Source of the DNA: Helicostylum pulchrum
Lineage: Eukaryota > Mucoromycota > Mucoromycetes > Mucorales > Mucoraceae
Reading direction: 5' to 3'
Length of the DNA: 64,000 nucleotides
Assembly (NCBI GenBank): GCA_025677825.1
Contig: JAIXMO010000023.1
Span: 248,001 to 312,000 of the forward strand
The position numbers and the translations under genes were made by a program. The number at the start of each line of letters is the position of its first letter. Position 1 is the stretch's first letter. This document shows, piece after piece, positions 44,141 to 55,763 of the stretch. Below the pieces are notes generated by a model, which saw only the letters and a program-made list of their open reading frames with translations, ran no database searches and was not told the origin of the DNA.

Positions 44141-46619
44141 ATGACAACTCTATCTTATCCCCTATGCCTATATGTAACAAACTTTATGAACTACCCTTTT
44201 TTTAATACTATTAACTACAGTTTCATTATACTCATATGAATAATATTTTTAATCAATCAACCTTATAATTTCTATTTTAATAAACTATGTGCCTTTCTGG
44301 AAAAGAACTAATATGTACTGCCGTTTTTAGAGACAAAATATTATAACATGTATTAGTATGACAGCTTATAAAAAATCTAAAGATAACTACGAGTTTAGCA
44401 ATTGATATTTCTTACTGATTTAACGAAATAAAACAAGAAAAACATTATTCATAACAAGCTTTAGAATTGACTCCTAAGGTATACATAAACGCCACATGAA
44501 TATAATGTTAATCTGTAGATAGTGTGGTAAAATGGTTAGCAAAGTAATAGTTAAAAACAATTGGGCATCAGTTTTAGCTTTACAAAGCAGAACGACAAAA
44601 GTAATTACAATGTAAAGTAATGTGCTATAAGGTGAAAACATCTGATTTCAATTTGCTTTTTTATTATACGCTCTATTTTTTTGCATGAAATAGATCACAT
44701 GAATAAAATTGACCATCCATTTTATCAGCCCAAGGCGTATTTATTTTTATTTTTTAGAATAGTTAGATAAATCACTTTTCTTCCTCTTTATCTTTATTAC
44801 AATGCATACCACATGTAAGTTTTTTTATATGTGTGCTTTTTAATAGAGTTTATATCGTATATTCATTATGCTGCCTTTTTTAGAGCTGAAAAAAAAAGTA
44901 AATTCAGCGGAACCCATGGTCTTGTGCTAGTTTATGCACGGAGGTTGCTTTAAGAAGAACCACGTCTTTTTGAACAAAAAATAAAGAAAAAAGAAATGGC
45001 TATAATAAAGGCACGTGTACTCCCCAATAAATGTCACAGACTTGCTTTTTATCTCATTCCAATTCACGTAACCTTTTCATTGAAAAAAAAATAGAGACAG
45101 TTTCGGTTAGCAGGGTTGATCTAATAAAAAATAATTCATATTTTGTCAACAGCTTAATCTTATACTTCCCTTTATTTATAAAAGACCTTTAAAACAGGAA
45201 CTGATGCTCACTTTTCTTACTGTTACACGAAGAACCAAATTTGAAAATAATTGTTGATCAAATCTTCGACTTGATCTAAAAAATATAAAATCATCAAGCC
45301 TGAAGCTCTTATCAAAATAATAACCAAAACTAAAAACATAAAAATATATAAATACTACCTTCTTTTTGATAATAAAAATGTAATTCACTTTTTGTAAACA
45401 ATTTAATCTTATACTTCTCTTAACTTATAAAAGATTTTTAAATCAAGCTCTTTTATTTATCTTGTTCCTGAATTCCCTTGGATCCTACTTTCCATTGTAC
45501 TTTTTACCTTTATCTTTTATTTTACTTTATCTCTCAAGTCGTTCTACTTATAAAACAGGAACTGGTGCTCACTTTTCTTACTATTACCTTATTATCCTTT
45601 TATTACACTTTACCACACTGTCTATTAATTAACATTACCATTACCTTATTATTCTTTTATTACGCTTTACCACTGTTACGAATCGAAGAATATCGTACTG
45701 GATTAAAACTTATTCTTCATTTTTTATCTGAACAAGTATTATTTCACCTCCGTCTTTACTGCCATTTCGCTATTATCATTTTCCGCTGTTACACATTTTC
45801 ATATAGAGTACTTTTCAATTACCCTTATTTTTACCCATTATTATTCCAGATTATTAGTTACTTTTCATTTCAAATCTCAGTTTCTGTTACATTTTTTATG
45901 CACTTAACTTTATTATTATACTCGACCTTTTTATTACACTATTTCTTTAAGTTTACCTTCCATTTAACATCAGATACGTTACTCCACCTTCTTATTTCTC
46001 TTAGTAACGATGTTTAGTTCTTTTTGAATGTAAAAACATCAATTTATTTTATTATATTAACTAACTAGAACAAAAACAACACATCTAGTTTAGAAACCTT
46101 ATCCATACTATTTTATTTTAGAACCAAAAGGAACAAAGTTATTCCTGATATCATAGCTATTTTACAAGATTCAAAGGATGTCTTGACCGACACCTTCGAA
46201 TATAAATACCACACTATTTTACATATTAAATAAATCTTATCTTACTTTTACCTTATAAATTATACTCTATTTTTCTGTTTCTTACTTATAAAGATCCCTT
46301 AAACTATATATTTTCTTATTATATAATTCTCTGTAAACTTATTTCTTTTATTTTATTCTTTTACGTATTATATTCTTTCGTATAATACTCTTTCTTAGTT
46401 GGACAACTATAAACCTGGTGCTCACTTTCAATTTATTGATCTTATAAAATAACACCTTTTATTTTATACCTTACTCTCTATTCTTTACAAATAAACTACC
46501 ACTCCATTTGTAACACCACATTATCTATTGATTAACAGCTATTAACAAAAAGGTCCATTCAAATACCCGTGCGATGTTACATCTATGTCTACGTGCACTT
46601 AATTCCGACTAAAAAGTGC
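44141..46619. repeat. Intergenic region with pyrimidine-rich, locally repeated sequence
   Basis: Related blocks recur. The block CTTAATCTTATACTTC(C/T)CTT...TTATAAAAGA is at about 45151-45185 and 45405-45435. The block AACAGGAACTG(A/G)TGCTCACTTTTCTTACT is at 45193-45221 and 45555-45583, and a shorter ACCTGGTGCTCACTTTC is at 46413-46430. A ~56-bp direct repeat (ACCTTATTAT(C/T)CTTTTATTAC(A/G)CTTTACCAC) lies at 45586-45625 and 45642-45672. The long open frame at 45478-46017 translates to a Phe/Leu/Tyr-rich low-complexity string and is not taken as a gene. It may be a decayed mobile element. Confidence 0.5.
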
Positions 46620-46624
46620 AAAAA
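46620..46624 (-). terminator. Pol III terminator of tRNA-Ser
   Basis: A run of five T on the minus strand starts five bases after the tRNA 3' end, the usual RNA polymerase III stop signal. Confidence 0.75.
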
Positions 46625-46629
46625 GATGT

Positions 46630-46711
46630 CGTCGCCTGCAGGATTTGAACCTGCGCAGGCAGAGCCTATATGATTTCTAGTCATACTCCTTAACCACTCG
46701 GACAAAGCGAC
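46630..46711 (-). tRNA. tRNA-Ser (anticodon AGA)
   Basis: On the minus strand the 82-nt sequence folds as a class II tRNA. The acceptor stem GTCGCTT pairs with AGGCGAC (one G-T pair), and the discriminator base is G, as in Ser tRNAs. The anticodon stem-loop is TATGA-CTAGAAA-TCATA with anticodon AGA. A long variable arm and the T arm GCAGG-TTCAAAT-CCTGC follow. There is no intron. Confidence 0.95.
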
Positions 46712-47800
46712 TTTTCTTGTTTTTTTATTCTTTTAGTAAATTATATATTGATAGCATAAAAATTTAAAAATCACGTGTGTATCATGTGACTAAACATCTT
46801 TTATTGGTGCATGACTTGAAATGAACTTCTAAAGGACCTCTTGTCTGATTTACTTTCTCGATTTATTGGAGATAGATTTAGTCATTAAAACAGTAAAAAA
46901 AAAAAAAGCGTACAAATGGCTTATAAAAAAAATAATTTACGTTTAATTTATCTTGTATCTACAGCATATGTCTTTAAAGTGTTATACAAGATGTTTAGAT
47001 GTCCTACTATTAACTTATCAACAATGAAACATAATAGAATGTCTTTTGTGAAACGAGATTGAAATTCAACCGCTACATGTCAAAAAATATATAAATTATA
47101 GCGCGTATATTGCACGATTATGTATAGGGAAAATCAAGCTACAGTAAACTAAATTTTACACGAGATATTTTTAAATTTCCTTATAAATTACTTTTAGCAT
47201 TGGCTAAGCTTGATTCTGACTACTGGTTAGCTGAAAACGTGTTACGTTCTACTTTTGTGATCATCGGCAGCTGTATTGGAGATTCTGAGATAGTAAATTT
47301 CTCGTATAGTGGTTGTACAGGCGAATGATTATGCATTTTTATGATATTCAATGGTGACATTTTTTTTTTTGCTTGCTTGGCCTTTTTTTTTTTCATATGT
47401 TTCTGATGTAATAAAACTTTAAAAAAAAAGTAAAAAAAAAAAAAGAGTTCTTGTTTAAAACAAGTTACCTAGTAAATATTCAGTAGAAAGAAGAACATCT
47501 TGTAGAATTTTAACAATTATACTAGGCTTTTGCATATATTTCGAGACTTTCGGGGCCACTTTTAAGAGTAATGATCATCACATGGTGACAATAAACGCTA
47601 AATAAAAACCAAGCATGCACCAACAGTTGCTAAATTTGAATTCCTTTCCCCAAAGTGTAACACCAATGGTGGGAAATCAAAAAAAGTTCACACTTCTGAA
47701 ATATATCATGTTTGGGGTTAGAATAAAATATAAGTTAAAGCTAATTTTTTTTTAATTGTTTCTTTCCCTTTTTCTTTTTTTATACACACACAAAACTACT
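46712..47800. other. Intergenic spacer, 1.1 kb
   Basis: AT-rich sequence between tRNA-Ser and the hydrolase gene. A ~46-codon open stretch at 47197-47328 (LALAKLDSDYWLAENVLRS) has no start or partner exon and was not assigned. No RNA gene or long repeat was recognised. Confidence 0.5.
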
Positions 47801-49239
47801 ATGAATCAAATAAGAGTTGCACTTAGTAAATTACCGCCTGGAGCAACAATTAAAATTTTACGAAAAGTATTTTCTTTACCAGCTCCTGCAGCTAGATTAA
47901 TTTTAGACGATATAACAAAGCCTCTTAAATCACACAAGCCTTGGATTCATAAAGTGCCTTGGAATGGCGAATGGTCTGGTTGTTGGATTGGTGAAGACGT
48001 AAAGAAATTAGATAAAGAAACACTATCAAAACGAATCAATGATTGTGATATTGTTTTATTTAACGTTCACGGTAAAAAAAAAGCAAAAAATTTATGCCCT
48101 AAAATTAGTATTTATTTTATTTTTTCTGAAAAAAAAAAGGCGGTGGATTTAGAATTGGTAAAAGTACAATGTTTATGGAAAGCTGGATTTCATGGATAAA
48201 AGTATTAAAGCAAAGTTACGGTATGGAAGCCATGATGATGTCAGTTGATTATCGTCTTGCGCCCGAATTCAAGTACCCTGGTCCTGTCGAAGACATTGTT
48301 CGAGCATATGAGAATTTAACCAAGACATTAAATATTGACGCCAGTAAGATCGTTGTCACTGGTGACTCAGCAGGTGCAGCGCTTATTTTAGAAATGTTGT
48401 TTATCACGCACGACCCGAGTATGTTTGAGATAGTAACGGATGAAGTAGACGGAGGAGCCAGTAGTGGACCCACACTTAGTGAGTTACCTAGACCAGCCGG
48501 TGCTGTCTTTAGCTCACCTCTAGTAACAGACGAAACTACCTCGCAATCTTGGAAAGAAAACGTAAAGCATGATTATATCTCGCAGTACACGGCCAAGATT
48601 ATTAAAAAAGATTACTTTGAACCTTTGGGACCTAATTCACCACCTGATGCCAACCAAGTATTAGGTATTGCTAAACTTGAAACTGGATTTCGAGCATTTT
48701 TACCCGAGAAGATTTTAATGTTTGTTGGTAATAAGGAAGTACTTCGTGATGATGCTCTTGATTTGGCAATGAAGGCCGAACGTGATGGTATTGAATGGGA
48801 AACAATTATAGAGGACTGCGTTCATGATTGGTTTTGTGTGAGAGAGGTTGTCAAGGATAAAAAGTTGTTGGTGAAAGCAGATGCTATGTTTGCTGATTTC
48901 TGTTATCGCGCTGTGCGTCATATCAGACACAGAAGTATTAGCTCGATACCTGTTCGTGGGGCGCTTGGTCAAGTGTTGTATGAGAATGGCCGAAGTTTCA
49001 ATAGTACCAGTGAGTTCTCGGTGATGAGAAAATCCAATGAAGGATTGGCTATGGTGTTGGAAGAAGATGATGAAGAAATTAGTTATCAGTCGAGTTATAC
49101 CGATAGTGACGATGATACAGATCAGGAATCTGTTGCTCGTACAGCTAGTTTTGGTAAAAAGAATTTTTCAACACACACTGCAAACACAGTTGATAGTGAA
49201 AAGACAGCAAAACAGAAGCCTAAAACAGTCTTTGTATAA
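47801..49239 (+). CDS. Alpha/beta hydrolase of the hormone-sensitive-lipase type, 456 aa
   Basis: Exons 47801-48071 and 48140-49239 join in frame exactly within the oxyanion motif HGGGF. The nucleophile elbow is GDSAGA, the usual HSL/arylacetamide-deacetylase pattern. The acid is probably the Asp in FVGNKEVLRDD and the catalytic His is in CVHDWF. MSVDYRLAPE is also family-typical. The enzyme would hydrolyse carboxyl esters such as sterol esters, acylglycerols or acetylated metabolites. A ~90-residue Ser/Asp-rich C-terminal tail (SYTDSDDDTDQES) is extra to the core fold and may be regulatory. The N-terminus lacks a clear signal peptide. The first Met after the T-rich leader is used; a longer open frame from 47756 would only add a Phe/Leu run. 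Confidence 0.88.
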
Positions 49240-49343
49240 ACACTTTATGCATACATATATCCTTTTTCTGTACATAGCTTTCTTTTTTATATAATTAAAC
49301 TACATTATTTCATTTTTTTATATAAAAAGTATTTATAAATTAT

Positions 49344-52300
49344 TTATTGACGTGCAGAATTCATAAATCCAGGCATCCAAGAGGAACGCTTTTCACGCTT
49401 ATTATCGGCATCAGAAGGTTCAACATTAACGACGTTTCCGCCACCTCTTAAAGGTTTAGCAATTCTACCAAAGTTTAGTGAAGACAAGGCAGGTTGGTTT
49501 GATTTTTGAGTCCTGGCTTGTTCCAATCTATCTCTAACAGCTTGAAGTTGAGCTTCAAACTTTTGGTTTTGATGGATTAACTTTTCTTGAGCATCACCCA
49601 ACAAGGATTCCAAGCTTTGAATACGTTCATTTCTAGCAATTAATTTACGTTCTGCTACTGCAACTTCCTTTTTAAGAGAACTATTTTGTTCAACAAGCTT
49701 TTTTATATAAAAGGTTAGTATATAAAATAAGGAATATGAGTGTGTGTATTTTACCTGCTTTTGAACATTTGTTAATTGTTCAAGGTTACGTTCAAGGAAG
49801 GCCATCTTCTTTTGTTGTGCTTTATTGTTACTTGCTCGAAGGATATTGTTATATTGTTCACGTGTTTCGTCAAGAGACATTTCTAACTCGACGACCTTTT
49901 CACAACGACCTTGAAGGTCTCTCATTAAAGCTTTCTTCATCATTTCAAAATCAGCTAATTGTTGTGCCATTGTCTTTCTCATACGTTCAAGATCCTTTTC
50001 CTTTTCAGAAATATCGGTAGGTTCTCTGAATGATTGATCAGAGAGCGCAGTCTACAAGATACACAATTATTTTTTTAGAAATTATTATTATACACGAAGA
50101 AATTTTTTTTTTTCGGTACCTGAAGTTTATCATTGGCTGCCTTCAAATCATTCATGGCATTACTTAATGTACTATGATCATTTGTCTTCTTTTCTAACTC
50201 TGTTCGAAGTTCTTCAATTTCTCTTTGTTGACTTTCTTTCTTGGAAGCGTATTGAGTCTCGAGCTTGGACTGATGTTAAGTAATGATTAGTACTACTAAA
50301 TAAAAATATTTTATATTATGTACCTTTAATGTAGTAATTGTCTCTGCAATATTTTCAGTCTTTTGTACTTGAGCTTCTTCTTCAGCAATTGTCTTGTCTA
50401 ATAATTCTTCATAATCTTGTTCAAGAGTAGCAAAACGAGTTTCAAGATCAGACTTCTTCTTTTGGATTGTAGTCTTTTCTTCAGTTAACAAATCAATGGT
50501 CTTTGTGTGTTGTTCAACCAAAATATGAGACTCGGTTAAGTCTTTTTTGAGAGAAACAAGTTCTTCAGCAGTAAGACCATTACCGTCTAATTCCAATTTA
50601 ACAAGAGCGTCTCTGATTTGACGTTCCTTTTCATTGATTTCACTGGGAACATCAAAGTTGGACATGATTTGAGCCATTTTTTCGGCCTTCTTCTTTTCTT
50701 TATCGGAATGAACGACTTCCTTTTGAGCGTTTCTCATTTCGATTAAGCTCTTCTTTAATTCTTCCAATTCAGCAATTAGTTCTTGATTTGCTTCTTTAAG
50801 GGAATCGACAGTGATTGAGTTTTCTTTACTTTCATAAGAAATCTTTTGAAGTTGAAGACGTAAATTACTTAATTCGGAAGTCATGAGTTGATTCTCTTGT
50901 GTGACAGATAATTCCTGTTCCTTGTAATAGTTCATTTCTTCCTTTAAAGAATCAAGTAACTTTTCATGATGACCAAGTTCAGATTCCTTTTCAGTGATTT
51001 GATCCATTAATTCATTTTCTCTCTTTAAGAATTCTTCACGTTCATCTTTTTCTAATACGATAGCAGGAGTTGCTGGACGGGAGAGATCATCAAGCGGAAT
51101 TGGACTTTTAAAACCAGATGCTGGTGGTAAAGCAGATGCTGTTGAAGACGAAGTAAAGTCTCCTCTCGTGACTTTATCCATTGTTACCCATCTATCCTCA
51201 GGTACAACATTGCCTGATCTCCAAATACTAACTTCACCTTCAAGTGCTGTAATGTAAGCCCGGAATGTAACAGTTTCGGTTTTGACCTTCTTTAGTAGTG
51301 CCTTTAATTCTGCTGGTGATAAGTCTGCATTCACCTTGGCCTTATTCTTGATAGATTTGGCTCTCATACCAAAACGTAAAGTAGATAATGTCTCAGCCTC
51401 ATTGTACGACGATGGAGAACAGTTAATAATGAGTGTAGTTCTGGAGTTACCACCAAGCGATTCTTGTAAAATACGAGTTAATTTAGAGTCACGATAAGGA
51501 ACATGGCTAGACTATTATATATATTGAAACGTTTAAATATGATGAAACCTTTTAAAATGAGAGAGTTTTATATACCTTTCCGTCAGTTAAAGAATTAATG
51601 ACCATACCCAGAGCAGTTAATGATTTGTTAATTTTTTTAGCTTCCTCTAAAGTTTGACCGGAGGCACCAGTTTTTCCTACTTTTTCGGAACCAGCTAAAT
51701 CGACCAAGTACAATTTACCACTTTTTGCTGCACCAGTATCAATATTTTTTTGTGTAATAGTAACCACAACAATGGAGTGACTACGAGAACTTTCGGCATT
51801 CATATTGGTTGCAGCAACCACACGGTTTCCACTACCGTTTCTCATGACTTTATATACATCTTCAGAAGACCCAACATATACTTCCATTAATCCTTTTACA
51901 TAGACACCATGTGCTTTATCTTCGTGAATAGGGAGATTATCCATAGATGCTGTACATTAAAAAAAAAAAAATAGCATGATATTAGTTTATATACTTTTTA
52001 TTTTTCCTTTATTTCTTTTTGTTACTTACGATTTAATAAATCTCTGACTTTTTCCATATAAATTTCCATATAAGAAACCTTAACAGTGAATTCTAAATTA
52101 CTTGGTGCAGCAAGGATACTATCAAAAATTTGACTAATAATACGAGGAATAATACCTCTAGTATTTTCATCATCAATATCAGCACCCTAACGAAACGAAA
52201 CGAAAAAAAAAGAAGATAAATAAGCCAATACAAGAAGAAAAATAGTATATCATTTACCATCATGGTAAAGGTTTTTCCTGAACCAGTTTGACCATATGCG

Positions 52301-52675
52301 AAAACAGTTCCGTTGTAACCGGCAGTGACATCTATTCAAGCTGTGTAAATAATAATTTGGGAATCCGATTTTTTTTTTCGCCCTATATTACCGTCAACAA
52401 TGGTCTTAATGGAGTAATCAAACACATCTTTTTGAGGTGTATTCATTCCAAATACTTTATCAAAAGCAAAAGAGTTACTACCATCGCCCTGTGTGTATAT
52501 ATTGTTGTCATAAGTAAACATATAGTTTTTTAAACAGAGTAGTAGTTTTTTTTTATACCTTCAAGTGAAGTTGTGTTCCTTCGTCATCGATTTCTAAAAT
52601 AGGTACACCACCTTCTCTTATTTCAAGAGAGTTTTGAGGCCTAAAACGACACACAACCTTAATGTTGTTTGACAT
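49344..52675 (-). CDS. Conventional kinesin heavy chain (kinesin-1), 935 aa
   Basis: Nine exons (minus) join in frame: 52675-52559, 52488-52392, 52331-52258, 52186-52030, 51949-51576, 51511-50324, 50269-50120, 50051-49755, 49697-49344. The motor domain starts [11 protein letters not shown], with P-loop GQTGSGKT, switch [11 protein letters not shown], switch [17 protein letters not shown] and [11 protein letters not shown]. The neck and stalk are long heptad coiled coils. The C-terminal tail has the auto-inhibitory IAK-type motif [10 protein letters not shown], diagnostic for kinesin-1. It is a plus-end-directed microtubule motor for vesicles and, in hyphae, for tip growth. Length and domain order match fungal kinesin-1. 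It is divergent from dymeclin with ~190 bp between starts. Confidence 0.95.
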
Positions 52676-52861
52676 TTTTTTTAACTTGTGTATAAAAAGA
52701 AAAGAAAAAGGGAAAGAAAAAGGTGAAAGGGGAAAGGGAAAAAAAAAAAGATGATAATCGTAATAAAAAAATTACAAAACGCGCCTATTTTAAAAGTCCT
52801 GTGAGTTTTTTTTTTTTACCTTCTCTCTCTTTTGTTGTAAAACGTTTTAGGCTTAAAAGAA

Positions 52862-55544
52862 ATGAATTCACATAATGTGTTAACGGCACCTAATAAAACA
52901 TTGACAGCACCAGCATCTAATTCAAGAAGACCTTCTAATTTTATCAGTACGACGAATAATAATACACCTTTAAGTTCTCCTCGTTCACCTTCACTTGAAC
53001 TGTCTGACTCTTTCTCGGTACTATCAGCTATTTCTCAACCTCAGGTACAGCCTAATAAATATACTGCTCCGTTACACCATAAACCATCTGTTGAATACCA
53101 TCACTTCTTTTCTGCTTCTCAATTAGCTTCTATTAAACCCATTTGTTCTGCAACTACTGTAACTGACTGGGAATTTCTATCCGTAGAAAAATATCCTGCT
53201 TCACATAATCCGTAAAAGAAAAATGCCCTTGATAATTTTAAAGTTTTTTTTTTAATTGATATATTATACTATAGTCAAGACGCTTATGACTTGGAAATGA
53301 CCACGATAGGGTTATCTATAGAATTAGGTACCTTTTTTTTTCTTAACTTGATATGTTTCTAAATTATTAATATTTTTTTTTTTATGTGTGTAGCTGCCAA
53401 TAATACTAGAACACGTAATTTCAACAAGTTGTTAAGTCATCTACTTGGGTTATTAAAGCGGTTACAAACCAACAGTTTAGAGTAAGCATGGTAGTTTTTT
53501 TTATGTAAAGTAAACGAAGTAAAAACTAACGAGTTTTTTTAAGGACGATCCCAATAGAGACTTACAACACATTATTTTTAATACGTGTCTTTACAAAGCA
53601 ATTTGCAGGCAATTTGACAAATAAGGAAATTATCCAACAATTTGAAGATGACGAGACAATGTCCAAAGCAGAAGAATTATTAGAATCATTACTTTATATA
53701 TTAATCAATATGGACCCAAAGTAATAAGAGATAAAAAAAAGAGAGAGAGGTACAAGAGACTAATGCCCCCCCCCTTTTTATTTTGTTAGTTCGAATTATT
53801 CTAATTATGAATTTTATACCGAAGTATTAAACACATTTCTTGTTTTATGTTCAACACAATTACAGCACTCGAAATTAACGGACGATAATTATTTTTTGGG
53901 TATACTGATGTCTAAATTTGGTAATCGGGCAGAGACAGTAGTTGCTAGGTTGTTGGAAAACTTAATAGAACAAAGGGCACCACCCGCTCAATCGTCAAGT
54001 GTGATGTATACGGCGTACAATTACTTTTTTTCGTCTCGTGCGGGGTCTAGTGTGGATGCGGATACAATGCCTGTAGCGGATCGTAGTTTATTGTTACTGT
54101 TGCTGTTGGGGAGTCAGTCTATTTCAAAGGAAACAGAGAACAGCAAGTGGATAAAGTTGTATCGGTATGCTATTGCCAATTTGAATGATCACCACGGTAA
54201 AGCGTAAACTTAGAAAGAAAGAAAGAAAAAAAAAGACTTTATACTGACGATACATATACAGTGCTATCGAGTGATATGGATGGAGGCGATAAAAAAATGC
54301 ATTTGATTTCGTTCAAAAACTTGTTTGAGATATTTATTAAATCGTTACATATAGAAGAAAGAATGTTGTTGTTTTATTTTATTCTGGTAGAGAATGAATC
54401 GTTTAGAGTGTACGTTTTATCTAGAACAGACCAAGAGACGATTGTAAAGTATTATCCTATTGTGTATATATATTTTACTAAACAATATATACTTTTTTAG
54501 TATTTACCTATACTAAAATTGATTTACGAATCTGTTGAAGGCAAAACTAATTATTCTCAAGTTTATATCTTGATGACTATTTTGTTAATACTTAGTCAAG
54601 ATGATGTAAATAATGAAGCTATTCAAAAAATCGCAAGTATCTCTATTATATATATTTTCATATATATTTTGTGTGTAATTAATTTTAAAAATATAGATTG
54701 TTTATAATATCACTTGGTTTACGGAAAGACCTTTATTAAAGTCTATTTCATTAGGCGGTTTAATGACACTGGTCTTGATTCGTACCTTACAATTGAACTT
54801 ATCTCAACAAAAAGATATTTTTCTTCATACGAATTGTTTAGCGATTTTAGCAAACATGTCAAACACAATGTCAGATATGCACGCTTATGTAGCTCAAAGA
54901 ATTGTTAGGTAAATAGTGACACAACAGTATTGTAATATTTTTTTTTTAAAAATTAATTTCTTTTTTTGTTAGTTTATTTGAATTATTAGCAAGACGGTTT
55001 ACAAAACTAGTAGAGAAGCAATCGGATGATGTTTCAATTTATGAAGACCTTTTAGCACTTATTTTGGAAATTATTAATTCGACGTTGACGCATAGGTTAA
55101 AACATAACTCTCAATTGGTGTATGCCTTGTTACAAAAGAGAGAGATTTTTGCGCCGTTTCAGTTACATCAAAGGTTATCGGATCTGGTTCAAAACTTGGA
55201 TCATGTCATTCATTACTTTAATGCCAGAGTATCGGAAGCAAATTTGAAGGCTCCTTCATCAAATGAGGTACTGAGGTTAATAGAACAAGCTTCTCGTACA
55301 TGGTCAAACGCAAAACTTGTGGTACGCTATTTATTTTTTTGCTTAACAAAAAATAATGACCGCTAATACTTTTTTGTTGTAGTCTTTACCTGATATTAAA
55401 TTTCAATATGAAGAGGAACGCGATTCGTATGAATTCTTTATACCCTATATTTGGGCACTAGTCCATCGTCGAACTTTTATTTACTGGAGTGAAGAAAAAA
55501 GCCATGTTCTTGATAATTATCGGTTGATGAATGAAGAACCATAA
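52862..55544 (+). CDS. Dymeclin (DYM) homologue, 703 aa
   Basis: Ten exons join in frame: 52862-53211, 53275-53327, 53394-53481, 53544-53720, 53790-54196, 54262-54443, 54501-54632, 54697-54908, 54973-55321, 55383-55544. The intron at 54633-54696 must use a GC donor (GCAAGT). The diagnostic dymeclin core is NITWFTERPLLKSISLGG, LVLIRTLQLN, FLHTNCLAILANMS, MHAYVAQRIVSLFELLARR, and the C-terminus ends in FIPYIWALVHRR. Dymeclin is a peripheral Golgi protein needed for Golgi organisation and secretion in animals. It is absent from many yeasts. The first ~95 residues are Ser/Pro-rich and look like an added disordered N-terminus. Confidence 0.9.
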
Positions 55545-55763
55545 AAAAAAACCTTTTTGTTTATGTAACAAATGAATAAAACTATTCTTTTTTTTTAAAA
55601 AAAAACCCTTATTTGATTTTTTTTTTTTTTTTTTGGGTATGCTAGTTATGTGTTTACTAATTGACAGTTTAAAAGAAGTTATCAAACTTTTTTTTACCAA
55701 AAGATAAATAAAATGTTAGGACCTTTTATAAATTTTAAGCTTTTTTTTTTTTTTTTTTTTTTT

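Noticed and set aside
45478..46017. Long plus-strand open frame of 179 codons
   Set aside because: It translates to a Phe/Leu/Tyr-rich low-complexity string from a pyrimidine-rich repeat region, with no domain and no exon structure.
47197..47328. 46-codon open stretch with protein-like composition
   Set aside because: No start, no flanking exon and no family similarity.
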